A stretch of 47,598 nt of DNA from Alphaproteobacteria bacterium RIFCSPHIGHO2_12_FULL_63_12 (GTDB lineage Bacteria; Pseudomonadota; Alphaproteobacteria; Caulobacterales; Parvularculaceae), in the NCBI GenBank assembly GCA_001767925.1, contig MEMM01000132.1, forward strand, positions 39,807 to 87,404, written 5' to 3'. Both the position numbers and the translations under genes were made by a program. This document shows, piece by piece, positions 25,263 through 33,146 of this stretch (position 1 is the first letter of the stretch; each line of letters opens with the position of its first letter). The notes under the pieces are model-generated. The model saw only the letters and a program-made list of their open reading frames with translations. It made no database searches and had not been told where the DNA came from.

Positions 25263-25535
25263 ATGACCATCGTTCAGCCGACCTTGAAGCGCGTCGTCAT
25301 GATCTGGCTGTCGATCACGTTGCGGGCGCTGATCTGGGGCGTCGGCGCCGCGGTGCTCGCGTCGCTCCTTCTCAGCCTGTTCGTCGTTGCGACGGGCGGC
25401 GGCGAAGACATCATCCGCAAGGTCGCGGGCGTCGCCGGCCCGATAATCGGGCTGCCGGTCAGCCTTTACGCGGCATATTCGCAACTTGGCCGCAAATGCG
25501 GCGACGTCCGCCTCGTGCTTATCGCCGCGGAGTGA
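25263..25535 (+). CDS. Small hypothetical membrane protein
   Basis: A protein of 90 residues with two predicted membrane helices: LIWGVGAAVLASLLLSLFVVA and VAGPIIGLPVSLYAAYS, separated by a short charged loop. GGAG precedes the start by 9 nt. No known family. It precedes the tad locus but is separated from it by the long leader region. Confidence 0.6.
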   Translation: MTIVQPTLKRVVMIWLSITLRALIWGVGAAVLASLLLSLFVVATGGGEDIIRKVAGVAGPIIGLPVSLYAAYSQLGRKCGDVRLVLIAAE

Positions 25536-25908
25536 ATTCAAGCGCATATTGTCCGTATCCTGATGGTTAACCGGGCGCCCCGGGAAAATTAACTGCGTTT
25601 GTTAGTGACGATTTTTTCGCCGTTAACGTGTTCACTTAAATTAACTTAATCAGTTAACTGATCGTAACCCGTTGTTTCATCTCCATTTCGCTTTTTCGGC
25701 GAACAACCGCCCGGCGTATTGTTCCGCACAAAGACAAGTTGCTCTTGTTTTGGGGCGACCATACCCTGTCACAGGGTAAGGCTGCTCTTGGGGCCTGACG
25801 TGCGGATGCTTCCGTTGTGGGGGAGCGACGTAGAAAAAAAGTCCGAGCGGAGCGTCCGTTCGGCTGTCAGGGGGAGCGCCTTCGCCTTTGCAATGGTGGA
25901 GACATAGC
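25536..25908 (+). promoter_or_regulatory. 373-bp leader region of the tad locus
   Basis: No gene is present. The first half is AT-rich for this genome and has seven TTAA tetranucleotides within 91 bp (25567-25657), including TTAACC at 25567 and GTTAAC at 25622. CtrA in Caulobacter binds TTAA half sites with N7 spacing and controls pilin genes; the spacings here are 1, 4, 6 and 9, not 7, so CtrA control is only a hypothesis. The second half has a perfect 8+1+8 inverted repeat at 25762-25778, TACCCTGT-C-ACAGGGTA. A 9-bp imperfect hairpin follows at 25843-25863, and direct repeats of GCTCTTG at 25741 and 25784. The region probably contains the main pilin promoter and a structured 5' leader. Confidence 0.55.
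25762..25778. promoter_or_regulatory. Perfect inverted repeat TACCCTGT-C-ACAGGGTA
   Basis: Two 8-nt arms flank a single C, 130 nt upstream of the first pilin start. It is a candidate dimeric-regulator operator or a leader hairpin with a too-short loop. The symmetry is exact. Confidence 0.6.
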
Positions 25909-26082
25909 ATGCTTAAACTCATCAAGAAGTTCTACAAGGAAGAAGACGGCGCATCGCTGATCGAATACAGCTTGCTCGTCGGCCTGATCTCGGTCGTGAT
26001 CATCGCTTCGATCACCGCGATCAGCGGCAACCTGACGACGATCTGGTCGAAACTCGCCAGCGTCATGGCGACCGCGGCCTGA
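25909..26082 (+). CDS. flp: Flp pilin (major Tad pilus subunit)
   Basis: A 57-residue Flp/Fap-type pilin. The leader MLKLIKKFYKEEDG is cut after Gly14 by the prepilin peptidase. The mature protein starts ASLIEYSLLVGLIS, with the conserved Glu five residues after the cut and Tyr next to it. The rest is a single hydrophobic helix and a short tail. I chose the ATG at 25909, as GGAG precedes it and the leader then has normal length. It is the first gene of the locus, before a strong stem-loop, which fits high expression of the major subunit. Confidence 0.94.
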   Translation: MLKLIKKFYKEEDGASLIEYSLLVGLISVVIIASITAISGNLTTIWSKLASVMATAA

Positions 26083-26089
26083 TATCGAG

Positions 26090-26120
26090 GGACGCCTTTC
26101 CCGGAAAGGGAAAGGCGTCC
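26090..26120 (+). terminator. Strong stem-loop between the two pilin genes
   Basis: GGACGCCTTTCCC and GGGAAAGGCGTCC form a perfect 13-bp stem with a 5-nt loop, 8 nt after the first pilin stop. There is no T-run on either strand, so it is more likely an mRNA-stabilising or processing structure, or partial attenuator, that raises pilin above the downstream assembly genes. Confidence 0.8.
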
Positions 26121-26144
26121 ACGGCCGCGTATCCGGTGACCGCC

Positions 26145-26339
26145 ATGAAACCAGTCCCGTTAGCCGTATCCGTTAACGATTATGCGCGCGATCAAAACGG
26201 CGCGTCGTTAATTGAATACAGCCTGCTGACCGGCCTCGTTTCCATCGCAATCGTAACGGCGATCGCCGCAATCTCGGGCAACCTCGCGATCACATGGTCG
26301 ATCCTTTCGTCGATCGTCGCGCAGGCCGCCGGCGGCTAG
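26145..26339 (+). CDS. Second Flp-type pilin
   Basis: A 64-residue pilin with the same NG-ASLIEYSLL cleavage region as the first. The leader is longer (19 residues from M at 26145, MKPVPLAVSVNDYARDQNG). The mature sequence is LIEYSLLTGLVSIAIVTAIAAISGNLAITW, a hydrophobic helix. ATG at 26136 is an alternative that adds three residues. In other tad loci a second flp gene is often less expressed and not required for piliation. Confidence 0.92.
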   Translation: MKPVPLAVSVNDYARDQNGASLIEYSLLTGLVSIAIVTAIAAISGNLAITWSILSSIVAQAAGG

Positions 26340-26477
26340 AGCGGCGGCGCGGCGCGCGCCTTGCAAGGCGCCGTGCATGAACGGCGTTAACTTACGTCAG
26401 AACGTCGATTTCGGAATTATCTGTTTACGGAGTTTGCGCGGCGGCGGCCGCGTTCATCTCCCGGAGGCTTGGGGAAA

Positions 26478-27422
26478 ATGCGGAACACATCGCTCATCAT
26501 TCTGGTCGCGGCTATCCTGCTCGGGCTCTTCGCCGTCGCCGGCGTTCGCGGCGTCATGCTGAGCCGCGATGGCGGCGCGGCGGCGAAAATGGCGATGACG
26601 ACCGTCGTCGTCGCGAGAAAGCCCCTGGAGTTCGGAAACGAATTGTCCGCCGAATCGCTGCAGGAGCGCGAATGGCCTGCGGACGCGGTTCCCGACGGCT
26701 CTTTCACCAGGATCGATGAAGTCGTCGGCGCCGAGCGCCGCGTCGCGCTGCGGTCGATCGCCGTCGGCGAGCCGGTCCTCAAGGAAAAGGTTTCAGGCTT
26801 CGGCGGCAGGGCGGCGCTCAGCCAGGTCATCGCGGAAGGATACCGCGCCGTCGCGGTGAGGATCAGCGACGTCTCCGGCGCCGGCGGATTCATTCTCCCC
26901 GGCGACAAGGTCGACGTGCTGCTCACGCTCTCGACGACCAATGATCGCCTCGACACGGTCACGAATATTCTGCTTGAGAACACCCGCGTTCTCGCCATCG
27001 ATCAGGAAGCGGACGAATCAACCGGCGGCGCGATTGTCGCCAAAGCCGCGACAATCGAGGTTTTGCCCGAGGACGCGCAGAAGATCGCGCTTGCGACGAC
27101 CATCGGCACGCTCTCGCTCTCTTTGCGGAACACCACCGGAGAAGAGGTAGACGACGCAAAGCCGAACAAGACGATCCGCCTCAAGGATCTCGGACCCGCG
27201 ATGACCGAAGAGCAAAAGGTCGTCGTCCGTGCGAAAGCCGATCCTTATGCGACGATGAACGTCATTCGCGGCGTCGAGCCGGCGCGCGCCAGCGTGCCGC
27301 GCGAAGGATCGAGCCGGCAGTCGTCGCTCGGCGCCTCGACCGGCGCCATGCGCCGGGACGCCGCCGCGGCGACGTCTTCCGTGCACAATACGATGAAATT
27401 GACGGCGCCGGCGGGGGAATGA
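26478..27422 (+). CDS. cpaB: CpaB/RcpC pilus assembly protein
   Basis: CpaB helps assemble the outer-membrane secretin of the Tad pilus and has an SAF-like domain. The sequence has one N-terminal membrane helix (SLIILVAAILLGLFAVAGVRG), then VVVARKPLEFGNELSAESLQ and the SAF/RcpC core around LRSIAVGEPVLKEKVSGFG to GGFILPGDKVDVLLTLS. The C-terminal 80 residues are low-complexity. The start at 26478 is preceded by a GGGG stretch; a TTG at 26469 is an alternative. Length (314) is normal. Confidence 0.9.
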   Translation: MRNTSLIILVAAILLGLFAVAGVRGVMLSRDGGAAAKMAMTTVVVARKPLEFGNELSAESLQEREWPADAVPDGSFTRIDEVVGAERRVALRSIAVGEPVLKEKVSGFGGRAALSQVIAEGYRAVAVRISDVSGAGGFILPGDKVDVLLTLSTTNDRLDTVTNILLENTRVLAIDQEADESTGGAIVAKAATIEVLPEDAQKIALATTIGTLSLSLRNTTGEEVDDAKPNKTIRLKDLGPAMTEEQKVVVRAKADPYATMNVIRGVEPARASVPREGSSRQSSLGASTGAMRRDAAAATSSVHNTMKLTAPAGE

Positions 27423-27459
27423 TCGACGGCGCGCCAACGGGTTTTCAGAGGAGATTTGT

Positions 27460-28962
27460 ATGAGTAAGCGGGGAACAAGATTGCTGGCGGCGGCGCTGAT
27501 GCTGGCTGTCGCGCCGACGGCGTCGTTCGGACAAGGCGCGCCGGGGTCAGGCGATCGCGAGGAAATGATCACGCTCGCCTCGAATGGCGGGCCGGCGATG
27601 ACCGATGTCGACGTCGCGGTCGGCAAATCGATGGTGCTGCGTTTCGATCGCCCGATCGTCGACGTGCTTGTCGGCGATCCCGAGGTCGCCGATGTCATTC
27701 CGCTGACCGATCGCAGCATCTATGTGATCGGCAAAGGCGTCGGCGGCACCAGCCTCACGCTGTTCGCGCGCGGCAAGCAGCTGGTCGGCGTCGTCGATCT
27801 CAATGTGACGCACGATCTTTTTGCCCTGAAAAAGCGCCTCTATGACATGATGCCGAACGAGCAGATCGAAGTTCGCGCGGACGGACAGGCGATCATCCTC
27901 GCAGGCGCGGTCACCGACAGCGGCGTTTCAACGCGCGCGTCCGAGCTCGCCCGCAATTTCACCGGCGCGGAAGGCGTCGTCAACAATATGATGACCGTGC
28001 GGCAATCGCAGCAGGTGATGCTGGCGGTGCGCTTTGCCGAAGTCTCGCGCTCGGCGCTGAAGGATGTCGGGATATCGACCGACGTCTTCTTCAACAGCGG
28101 CAAGGAGATCGGCGCCTTTCAGTCGGGCCGCCAGGTCATCCAGAACTCGCTGCCGGTCGGCGCGATCGGGCAGGAGGGATCGTTCATCGTCAATCCTGAA
28201 AAATTCGGCGCGGCGTTCGGCAAGTTCGCGCTCGGCGACGTGAAGTTCGACCTTTTGCTCGATGCTCTCGAGAAAAAGGGCATCGTTTCCATCCTCGCCG
28301 AACCGAACCTCATCGCGGTTTCCGGCCAGACGGCGAGCTTTCTCGCCGGCGGCGAATTCCCGGTGCCGATCGCGGTCGATGACACGAGCAACTCCCGGCG
28401 CATCGGCATCGAATTCAAGGAATTCGGCGTGCGCCTCTCCTTCACCCCGACGGTCATCGGCGAGACGATCAATCTTCTCGTCGAGCCGGAGGTGAGCGAA
28501 CTCGACCCGCAAAATTCGATCGTCCTCAACGGCTTCTCGATCCCGGGCCTGACGACGCGGCGCGCCCGCACCACGGTCGATCTGAAGAACGGCCAGAGCT
28601 TTTCCATCGCCGGCATGTTGCAGCGCAAGTTTATCGACGACATCGACCAGATGCCGGGCGTCGGCGATATACCGGTCCTCGGCGCGCTTGCCCGCAGCGC
28701 CTCCTACCGTCGCGAGGACACGGAGCTTGCGATCATCATCACCGCTTATTTCGTCGAGCCTTCGACGCTCGCCGAGCTTTCGGTCCCGACCGACTCGATG
28801 ATCCTTCCGCACGATCTCGAAATCTTCCTCCTTGGACGGATGGAAGGCGCGGAATGGCTGCACGGCGTAAAATCGAACAATCGCGTCACCGACGCCGGGC
28901 TTCCCCCGGTCGCCGATGCGAGCCCCGGCGTCGACGGACCCGTCGGCTATGTCGTCAAATAG
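27460..28962 (+). CDS. cpaC: CpaC/RcpA secretin of the Tad pilus
   Basis: A 500-residue outer-membrane secretin through which the pilus passes. It has a signal peptide, an N-terminal pilus/BON-like region (VGKSMVLRFDRPIVDVLVGDPEVADVIPLTDRSIYVIGKGVGGTSLTLF), and the C-terminal secretin domain. That domain shows ILAEPNLIAVSGQTASFLAGGEFPVP, VRLSFTPTVIGETINLLVEPEVSELD and the IPVLGALARSASYRREDTELAIIITAYFVEP end signature. It is the third-largest structural component in the locus and lies just downstream of cpaB. Confidence 0.94.
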   Translation: MSKRGTRLLAAALMLAVAPTASFGQGAPGSGDREEMITLASNGGPAMTDVDVAVGKSMVLRFDRPIVDVLVGDPEVADVIPLTDRSIYVIGKGVGGTSLTLFARGKQLVGVVDLNVTHDLFALKKRLYDMMPNEQIEVRADGQAIILAGAVTDSGVSTRASELARNFTGAEGVVNNMMTVRQSQQVMLAVRFAEVSRSALKDVGISTDVFFNSGKEIGAFQSGRQVIQNSLPVGAIGQEGSFIVNPEKFGAAFGKFALGDVKFDLLLDALEKKGIVSILAEPNLIAVSGQTASFLAGGEFPVPIAVDDTSNSRRIGIEFKEFGVRLSFTPTVIGETINLLVEPEVSELDPQNSIVLNGFSIPGLTTRRARTTVDLKNGQSFSIAGMLQRKFIDDIDQMPGVGDIPVLGALARSASYRREDTELAIIITAYFVEPSTLAELSVPTDSMILPHDLEIFLLGRMEGAEWLHGVKSNNRVTDAGLPPVADASPGVDGPVGYVVK

Positions 28963-28972
28963 GAGAGTTGGC

Positions 28973-29239
28973 ATGAGACTAAACATTCTGGCCGCCGCCG
29001 CGCTTCTCGCCGCCGCCGGCTGCGCCTCGAACCAGCACGATCTGAGCCCCAGCTTCGGACAGTCGTTCACCGCCAACGCCGCCGCGCAGATTATCGATCC
29101 GACGCCGGCGGCCGGCGCGCCCGAAGGCGACGGCGCGACGATCGATATCGCGGTCGCCCGCTACAAAACCGATAAGGTGAAAAAGGGCGACGCTGGCGAG
29201 TTCACGCCCGAAAACGAAACGGAAGAAGGCGAGAAGTAA
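28973..29239 (+). CDS. Short CpaD-like tad lipoprotein
   Basis: A lipoprotein of 88 residues: hydrophobic signal, lipobox A-A-G-C with Cys17, then FGQSFTANAAAQIIDPTPAAG and a short YKTDKVKKG segment. Caulobacter CpaD is longer (about 200 residues); this is the compact form often found in this position in alphaproteobacterial tad loci. The start ATG at 28973 lies just behind AGGAGAG, ten nt after the cpaC stop. It probably acts at the outer membrane as a secretin partner; inferred from position. Confidence 0.75.
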   Translation: MRLNILAAAALLAAAGCASNQHDLSPSFGQSFTANAAAQIIDPTPAAGAPEGDGATIDIAVARYKTDKVKKGDAGEFTPENETEEGEK

Positions 29240-29268
29240 CCGCCATCGCCGCGCCTATGGGGAGGCAT

Positions 29269-30717
29269 ATGCGTTTCTGGAAGGACGAAGACGGCGCTGT
29301 TCTTATCTATGTGACGCTTATTCTCGCGGCGTTCATCGGCGTCGGCGGCCTTGCGCTCGACGCCGGCCGCGCCTTCACGCTGCGCGAGGAAATGCAGCAG
29401 GCGGCGGATGCGGCGGCGCTCGCCGGCGCCTGGCAGCTTGACGGCACGGCGGCGGGCGCGGCGCGCGCCGACGCCGCCGCGCGCGCGGTCGTCTCGAACA
29501 GCCAGAAATGGGCGTCCGGAGGATCAGCGGCGGTGACGATCGCCGGCGGTACAGCGGGCGTTCAGTTTCTTTCGACGGTCCCTTCAAGCGACGACGCCGC
29601 GCTCACCTTCACGGCCGCGGCGCCGTTCGACTACGTCTGGGTGAAAACGACAGCGACGAATTTCGATCCTTGGTTCATGCGCCTGTTCGGCTTCAACGCT
29701 GTGACGCCGGTCGCAGCGGAGGCAGTGGCGCGCAAAGGCAGCTCGCAATGCCAGGTGACGCCGCTCTTCATGTGCCTGCCGGGCGGCGCCTCCTTTAATC
29801 CGACGGCGTGGGTCGGCCATCAGGTGTTGATGAAAGCGGCGCAGGGCGGCAGTTGGACCAACGGCAATTGGGGACTGCTCGATACGCCGGGCGGCTCGCA
29901 AAGCGCCGGCGCGCTTGCCAGCATGATCGCCGGCGTCAACGGACTGCCGCAGTGCATCGACAGCGCCGGCGTCGACACCAAACCCGGCAACGTCGCGTCG
30001 ATTTCGGCGGCGTTCAACGTTCGCCTCGACGTCTATGAGAACCTGCCCGGCAATGTGAACTACCAGAACACGGCCGGCTATCCGCCTGCGGAGCATGTTC
30101 AAAAAGGCACGGCGGCAAACGCCTCGTGCACGGCGCGGCCGACCTTTGTCGGCGGGGCGATTCCCCCCGGATTTCCGCGCGACGCCGACATCATTTCGAG
30201 CGGCGGCGCCACCAGATTCGGCAATGGTCAATGGGATTGTCTCACGTATTGGGCGCAGGCCCATCCCGGCGACACCCTCAACATCCCCGCCGCCTGCTCA
30301 TCGGCGGGCGGCATGACGCGATACGAAATGTATTTGCACGAGATCACCTCGCTCGCGAACAAGGCGCTTATCCCGGATCTTTCCGGCTCGGGCGGCGATA
30401 ATGGCGATCCCGCCGAGCGCTCGCCGATATGTTATACTGGCGGCCCGATTCCGCCGACGCCGACAACCCTCTCGCAACGTATCAATGACCGGCGCATCTT
30501 TACGGTCGCCGGCGTCGATTGCTCGACGATCGCGATCAACGGCAACACGCCAAATGTCCCCGTGCAGCAATATCTGTCGATGTTCCTGACGGAACCCGCA
30601 GGGACGCAGGGCTCCACCAACGGCGACGTCTACATGGAGATCGTCGGCTTCGACCAGGGCGGCGGCGGCGGGCTCGTGCCCATTCAGCTTCGCGAATGGA
30701 CGGAGCTTGTCCGGTGA
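29269..30717 (+). CDS. tadG: TadG-like pilus assembly protein
   Basis: A 482-residue protein with the TadG N-terminal signature: DEDGAVLIYVTLILAAFIGVGGLALDAGRAFTLREEMQQAADAAALAGAW, including a membrane helix. A large exported domain follows, with many cysteines (in SQCQVTPLFMCLPG, NASCTARP, WDCLTYW, AACSSAGG, and others) that may form disulfides. The chosen start is ATG 29269; ATG 29257 is in frame and would add four residues. TadG acts at the pilus base or cell surface. The stop overlaps the next gene by a GTGA. Confidence 0.85.
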   Translation: MRFWKDEDGAVLIYVTLILAAFIGVGGLALDAGRAFTLREEMQQAADAAALAGAWQLDGTAAGAARADAAARAVVSNSQKWASGGSAAVTIAGGTAGVQFLSTVPSSDDAALTFTAAAPFDYVWVKTTATNFDPWFMRLFGFNAVTPVAAEAVARKGSSQCQVTPLFMCLPGGASFNPTAWVGHQVLMKAAQGGSWTNGNWGLLDTPGGSQSAGALASMIAGVNGLPQCIDSAGVDTKPGNVASISAAFNVRLDVYENLPGNVNYQNTAGYPPAEHVQKGTAANASCTARPTFVGGAIPPGFPRDADIISSGGATRFGNGQWDCLTYWAQAHPGDTLNIPAACSSAGGMTRYEMYLHEITSLANKALIPDLSGSGGDNGDPAERSPICYTGGPIPPTPTTLSQRINDRRIFTVAGVDCSTIAINGNTPNVPVQQYLSMFLTEPAGTQGSTNGDVYMEIVGFDQGGGGGLVPIQLREWTELVR

Positions 30718-31313
30718 TTTTCGGCGGCCGCCTCAGTCGACGCGCGCCCCGCCTCTCCCTTGGGAGAGGCCAGCGAGGCGAAAGCCGAGCGGGTGAGGGG
30801 CGATCCTTCCAGCAGGACGCCAGCGGCGCCGCGCTCGTCGAGTTCACGCTGGTGTTTCCGCTGCTGCTGGTCTTTCTCGCGGGGCTTTCCGAACTCGGCT
30901 TCGCCGTTCACCAGCAGCATATTGTCCAGAAGGCGGTGCGCGACGCGGCCCGCTACGCCGCGCGCACGAATTATGCGCTGAAATCCTGTCCCCTTTCGGC
31001 ACAGCCGGAATGGGCCCAGATGGTGACGAATACGACGACCGTCGCTCTAAGGGGTAATCTCGACGCCGCGGCGCCGCTGTTGATCCCGACTTGGGACGGG
31101 TCGCGCGGCATCGACGTGCAGGTCACCGAGGCCTGTTTTGATCCGGCGTCGACGACGCCCGCGATTTTCAGCACGGCGGGCGCCGGCAATCGCATCCCCG
31201 TCATCACGGTTTCAGCTTCCGCGCCTTTCGCCGGCGTCGGCTTCCTGTCGCTGGTCGGATTATCGGCATTTGAGGTCACGGCGACGCACTCGGAAGCCTG
31301 GGTGGGTCTTTGA
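30714..31313 (+). CDS. TadE-like pseudopilin with repeat-encoded N-terminal extension
   Basis: A 199-residue minor pseudopilin of the TadE type. Its core is DASG-AALVEFTLVFPLLLVFLAGLSELGFAVHQQHIVQKAVRDAARYAART, with the prepilin-peptidase cut expected after Gly near residue 38. The start is GTG 30714, overlapping the TadG stop (GTGA). About 35 residues before the cut are unusually Arg-rich. They are encoded by a palindromic repeat element of intergenic type (30745-30802), so they probably are a recent insertion. No good downstream start exists in this frame. Confidence 0.85.
   Translation: MIFGGRLSRRAPRLSLGRGQRGESRAGEGRSFQQDASGAALVEFTLVFPLLLVFLAGLSELGFAVHQQHIVQKAVRDAARYAARTNYALKSCPLSAQPEWAQMVTNTTTVALRGNLDAAAPLLIPTWDGSRGIDVQVTEACFDPASTTPAIFSTAGAGNRIPVITVSASAPFAGVGFLSLVGLSAFEVTATHSEAWVGL
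30745..30802. repeat. Palindromic repeat element inside tadE 5' coding region
   Basis: Outer arms CGCCCC (30745-30750) and GGGGCG (30797-30802) enclose a perfect hairpin CCTCTCCC-TT-GGGAGAGG (30752-30769) and a CGAGGCGAAAGCCGAGCGGG tract. The layout resembles dispersed intergenic repeats; a related element is at 7303-7346. It lies in frame within the coding sequence for a TadE pseudopilin. Confidence 0.75.
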
Positions 31314-31314
31314 C

Positions 31315-31902
31315 ATGATGAAGCTCTTGCGATTCTTCCGCGAAACCCGCGCCGCGGCGCTCGTCGAGTTCAGTTTCATCGCGCCGCTGCTCTTTCTCCT
31401 CACCTTCGGCGTCGTCGAGCTCGGCTTTTTCTATTTTCAGTATCAGGCGCTCGATGCGGCGACGCGAATGGGCGCGAGGGTCGCCGCGACAAGGGGCCCG
31501 GCCATCACCGGCATGCCCGACTGCGGCGTCGCAGTGACGACGTCTCCCGGGAATTTCTGTTCGGCGACGGGCGCCGGAACGCAATGGTCGGCGACCTGCA
31601 CCGGCACGGCGTTAACCACTTCGGGCGGGGCCGTCGCTTCGGGGTGCGACGCCGCGATACTGGGCCGGATCTTGCAAGAGATGCAGCTTGTCTACCCCTC
31701 GCTGCAGCAGAGCAACATCGTGGTCGCTTTCTCCGGTTCCAATCTCGGCTTTGTCGGCAAGACCCGGCCTGTGCCGCTTGTCACCGTTCGGGTGACCGGC
31801 GTGGCGGCAAGCCTGCCGGTGCTCACCGCGCTCGGCGTCGGGACGTTCCTGATGCCTTCCTTCTCGACCAGTCTTCCTGCCGAAGACCTCGCGGGGACCT
31901 GA
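31315..31902 (+). CDS. Second TadE-like pseudopilin
   Basis: A 195-residue TadE-type protein. The N-terminal region is MMKLLRFFRETRAAALVEFSFIAPLLFLLTFGVVELGFFYFQYQALDAATRMGAR, with the LVEF core typical of the family. The residue before the presumed cut is Ala where Gly is normal. The mature part has four cysteines that may pair (MPDCGVAV, NFCSA, SATCTGT and SGCDAAI). It begins one base after the previous stop and ends overlapping CpaE start (TGATG). Confidence 0.88.
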   Translation: MMKLLRFFRETRAAALVEFSFIAPLLFLLTFGVVELGFFYFQYQALDAATRMGARVAATRGPAITGMPDCGVAVTTSPGNFCSATGAGTQWSATCTGTALTTSGGAVASGCDAAILGRILQEMQLVYPSLQQSNIVVAFSGSNLGFVGKTRPVPLVTVRVTGVAASLPVLTALGVGTFLMPSFSTSLPAEDLAGT

Positions 31903-33146
31903 TGAAAATTCCATCGAACATGAAGAGCCTTGTCGCCATTCTCCGCTCCAACGAGATTGCGGCGGAGATCGAGGCCTATTGCGACGCATCGCCCGACATT
32001 CTGGGGCAAATCCGCCTCATCGAAAGCACGGTCGCCGACGCGCCTTCGATCATCAATGGCGGCGCGGACATCGTTGTTATTGAAACGGGCGACGCGGCGC
32101 AAACCGACATCACGGCGCTTGAACAGCTCTGCGCGTATGTGAGCCGCGGCGGGTCGTTCATCGTCATCATGAATGAGCCGTCGTCTGAGGTCATGCGGCG
32201 GCTCTTCCGCGCCGGCGTGACGGATGTGCTGTCAACGCCCGTGAACGCCGCCGAACTCGCGGCGGCGTTGAACGCGGCGCACGGCCGGAAAATCGAAACG
32301 CCGGCGCAAGCGGCGTCCGCATCCGGCAAGATCATCACCGTCGTCAAGACCGCCGGCGGCGTCGGGGCGACGACGCTCGCCGCCAATTTGGGCGGCGCGC
32401 TCGCCTCGATGGTCGAGGGCAAGGTCGCCCTGGTCGATTTGGATATTCAGTTCGGGCAGATCGCGACGGCGCTCGACGTGCGGCCGAGAATGACTGTGCT
32501 CGACGCGGTGCGCGCCGGCGCGCGGCTCGATCCGATCCTGCTTGCATCGACCTTCACCGAACATGACAGCGGCCTTCAAATTCTCGCCGCGCCGGGCGAC
32601 ATCACACCGCTCGAAGCGGTTACCGACCAATTCATCGACCGGCTTTTCATGCATTTGCGCGCGGTGGCCGCCGTCTCGATCATCGAGGTTCCCGCCGCCT
32701 GGACGCAGTGGATCGGCAACGCGCTCGACAAGTCCGATCGCGTCATTCCGGTCGCCGAGGCGAGCGTCAGAAGCGCCGCAGGCGCGGCGCGCATCAATCA
32801 GAGCTTCATCGATTTCGGGCTGACGGGCCTCAATCTCCATTTGATCGTCAACAAATATGAGAAGACGATCGAGAACAATGAGCGGGCGAAAAGAATAGGC
32901 GACATTTTCCTCGCCCGGCCCGCGGGCGTCGTTCGTCTCGACGTCAGGACGGCGCAGGACGCTGCGGATCGCGGACTGCTCTTTTCGGCGGTTTCGCAAA
33001 AATCGCTGGCCGCGAAAGATATCGAAACGAACGCCCGGAATATCGCGGGCGCGCTTGGCCTCTCTGTTCGCTCGGAGCCGGCGGCCGCGCCGCCGCTCGC
33101 GCGCATCCTGGGCGGCCGGACCGGATCAAGGGGGCGTGCGCAATGA
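31902..33146 (+). CDS. cpaE: CpaE/TadZ pilus localisation ATPase
   Basis: A 414-residue protein that places the Tad machinery at the cell pole. The N-terminal 130 residues form a receiver-like domain without an obvious phosphoacceptor pattern. The C-terminal part is ParA/MinD-like with a deviant Walker A, KTAGGVGATTLA (149-160), and the Walker-B-like VALVDLDIQFGQIATALD. Its start overlaps the TadE stop by one base, and its stop overlaps cpaF by ATGA. Length is normal. Confidence 0.93.
   Translation: MKIPSNMKSLVAILRSNEIAAEIEAYCDASPDILGQIRLIESTVADAPSIINGGADIVVIETGDAAQTDITALEQLCAYVSRGGSFIVIMNEPSSEVMRRLFRAGVTDVLSTPVNAAELAAALNAAHGRKIETPAQAASASGKIITVVKTAGGVGATTLAANLGGALASMVEGKVALVDLDIQFGQIATALDVRPRMTVLDAVRAGARLDPILLASTFTEHDSGLQILAAPGDITPLEAVTDQFIDRLFMHLRAVAAVSIIEVPAAWTQWIGNALDKSDRVIPVAEASVRSAAGAARINQSFIDFGLTGLNLHLIVNKYEKTIENNERAKRIGDIFLARPAGVVRLDVRTAQDAADRGLLFSAVSQKSLAAKDIETNARNIAGALGLSVRSEPAAAPPLARILGGRTGSRGRAQ

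Noticed and set aside
25567-25657. A full canonical CtrA site TTAA-N7-TTAA
   Set aside because: All pairwise spacings were checked: 1, 4, 6 and 9 occur between close TTAA units, not 7. Only half sites are supported.
26356-26371. 16-bp palindrome GCGCCTTGCAAGGCGC before cpaB as a terminator
   Set aside because: It has almost no loop and no T-run, and the locus seems to be cotranscribed; it is probably chance GC symmetry or a weak structure.
27928-29076. A 382-codon frame opposite the cpaC secretin
   Set aside because: The plus strand carries the secretin with full signatures; the antisense frame has no recognisable domains.
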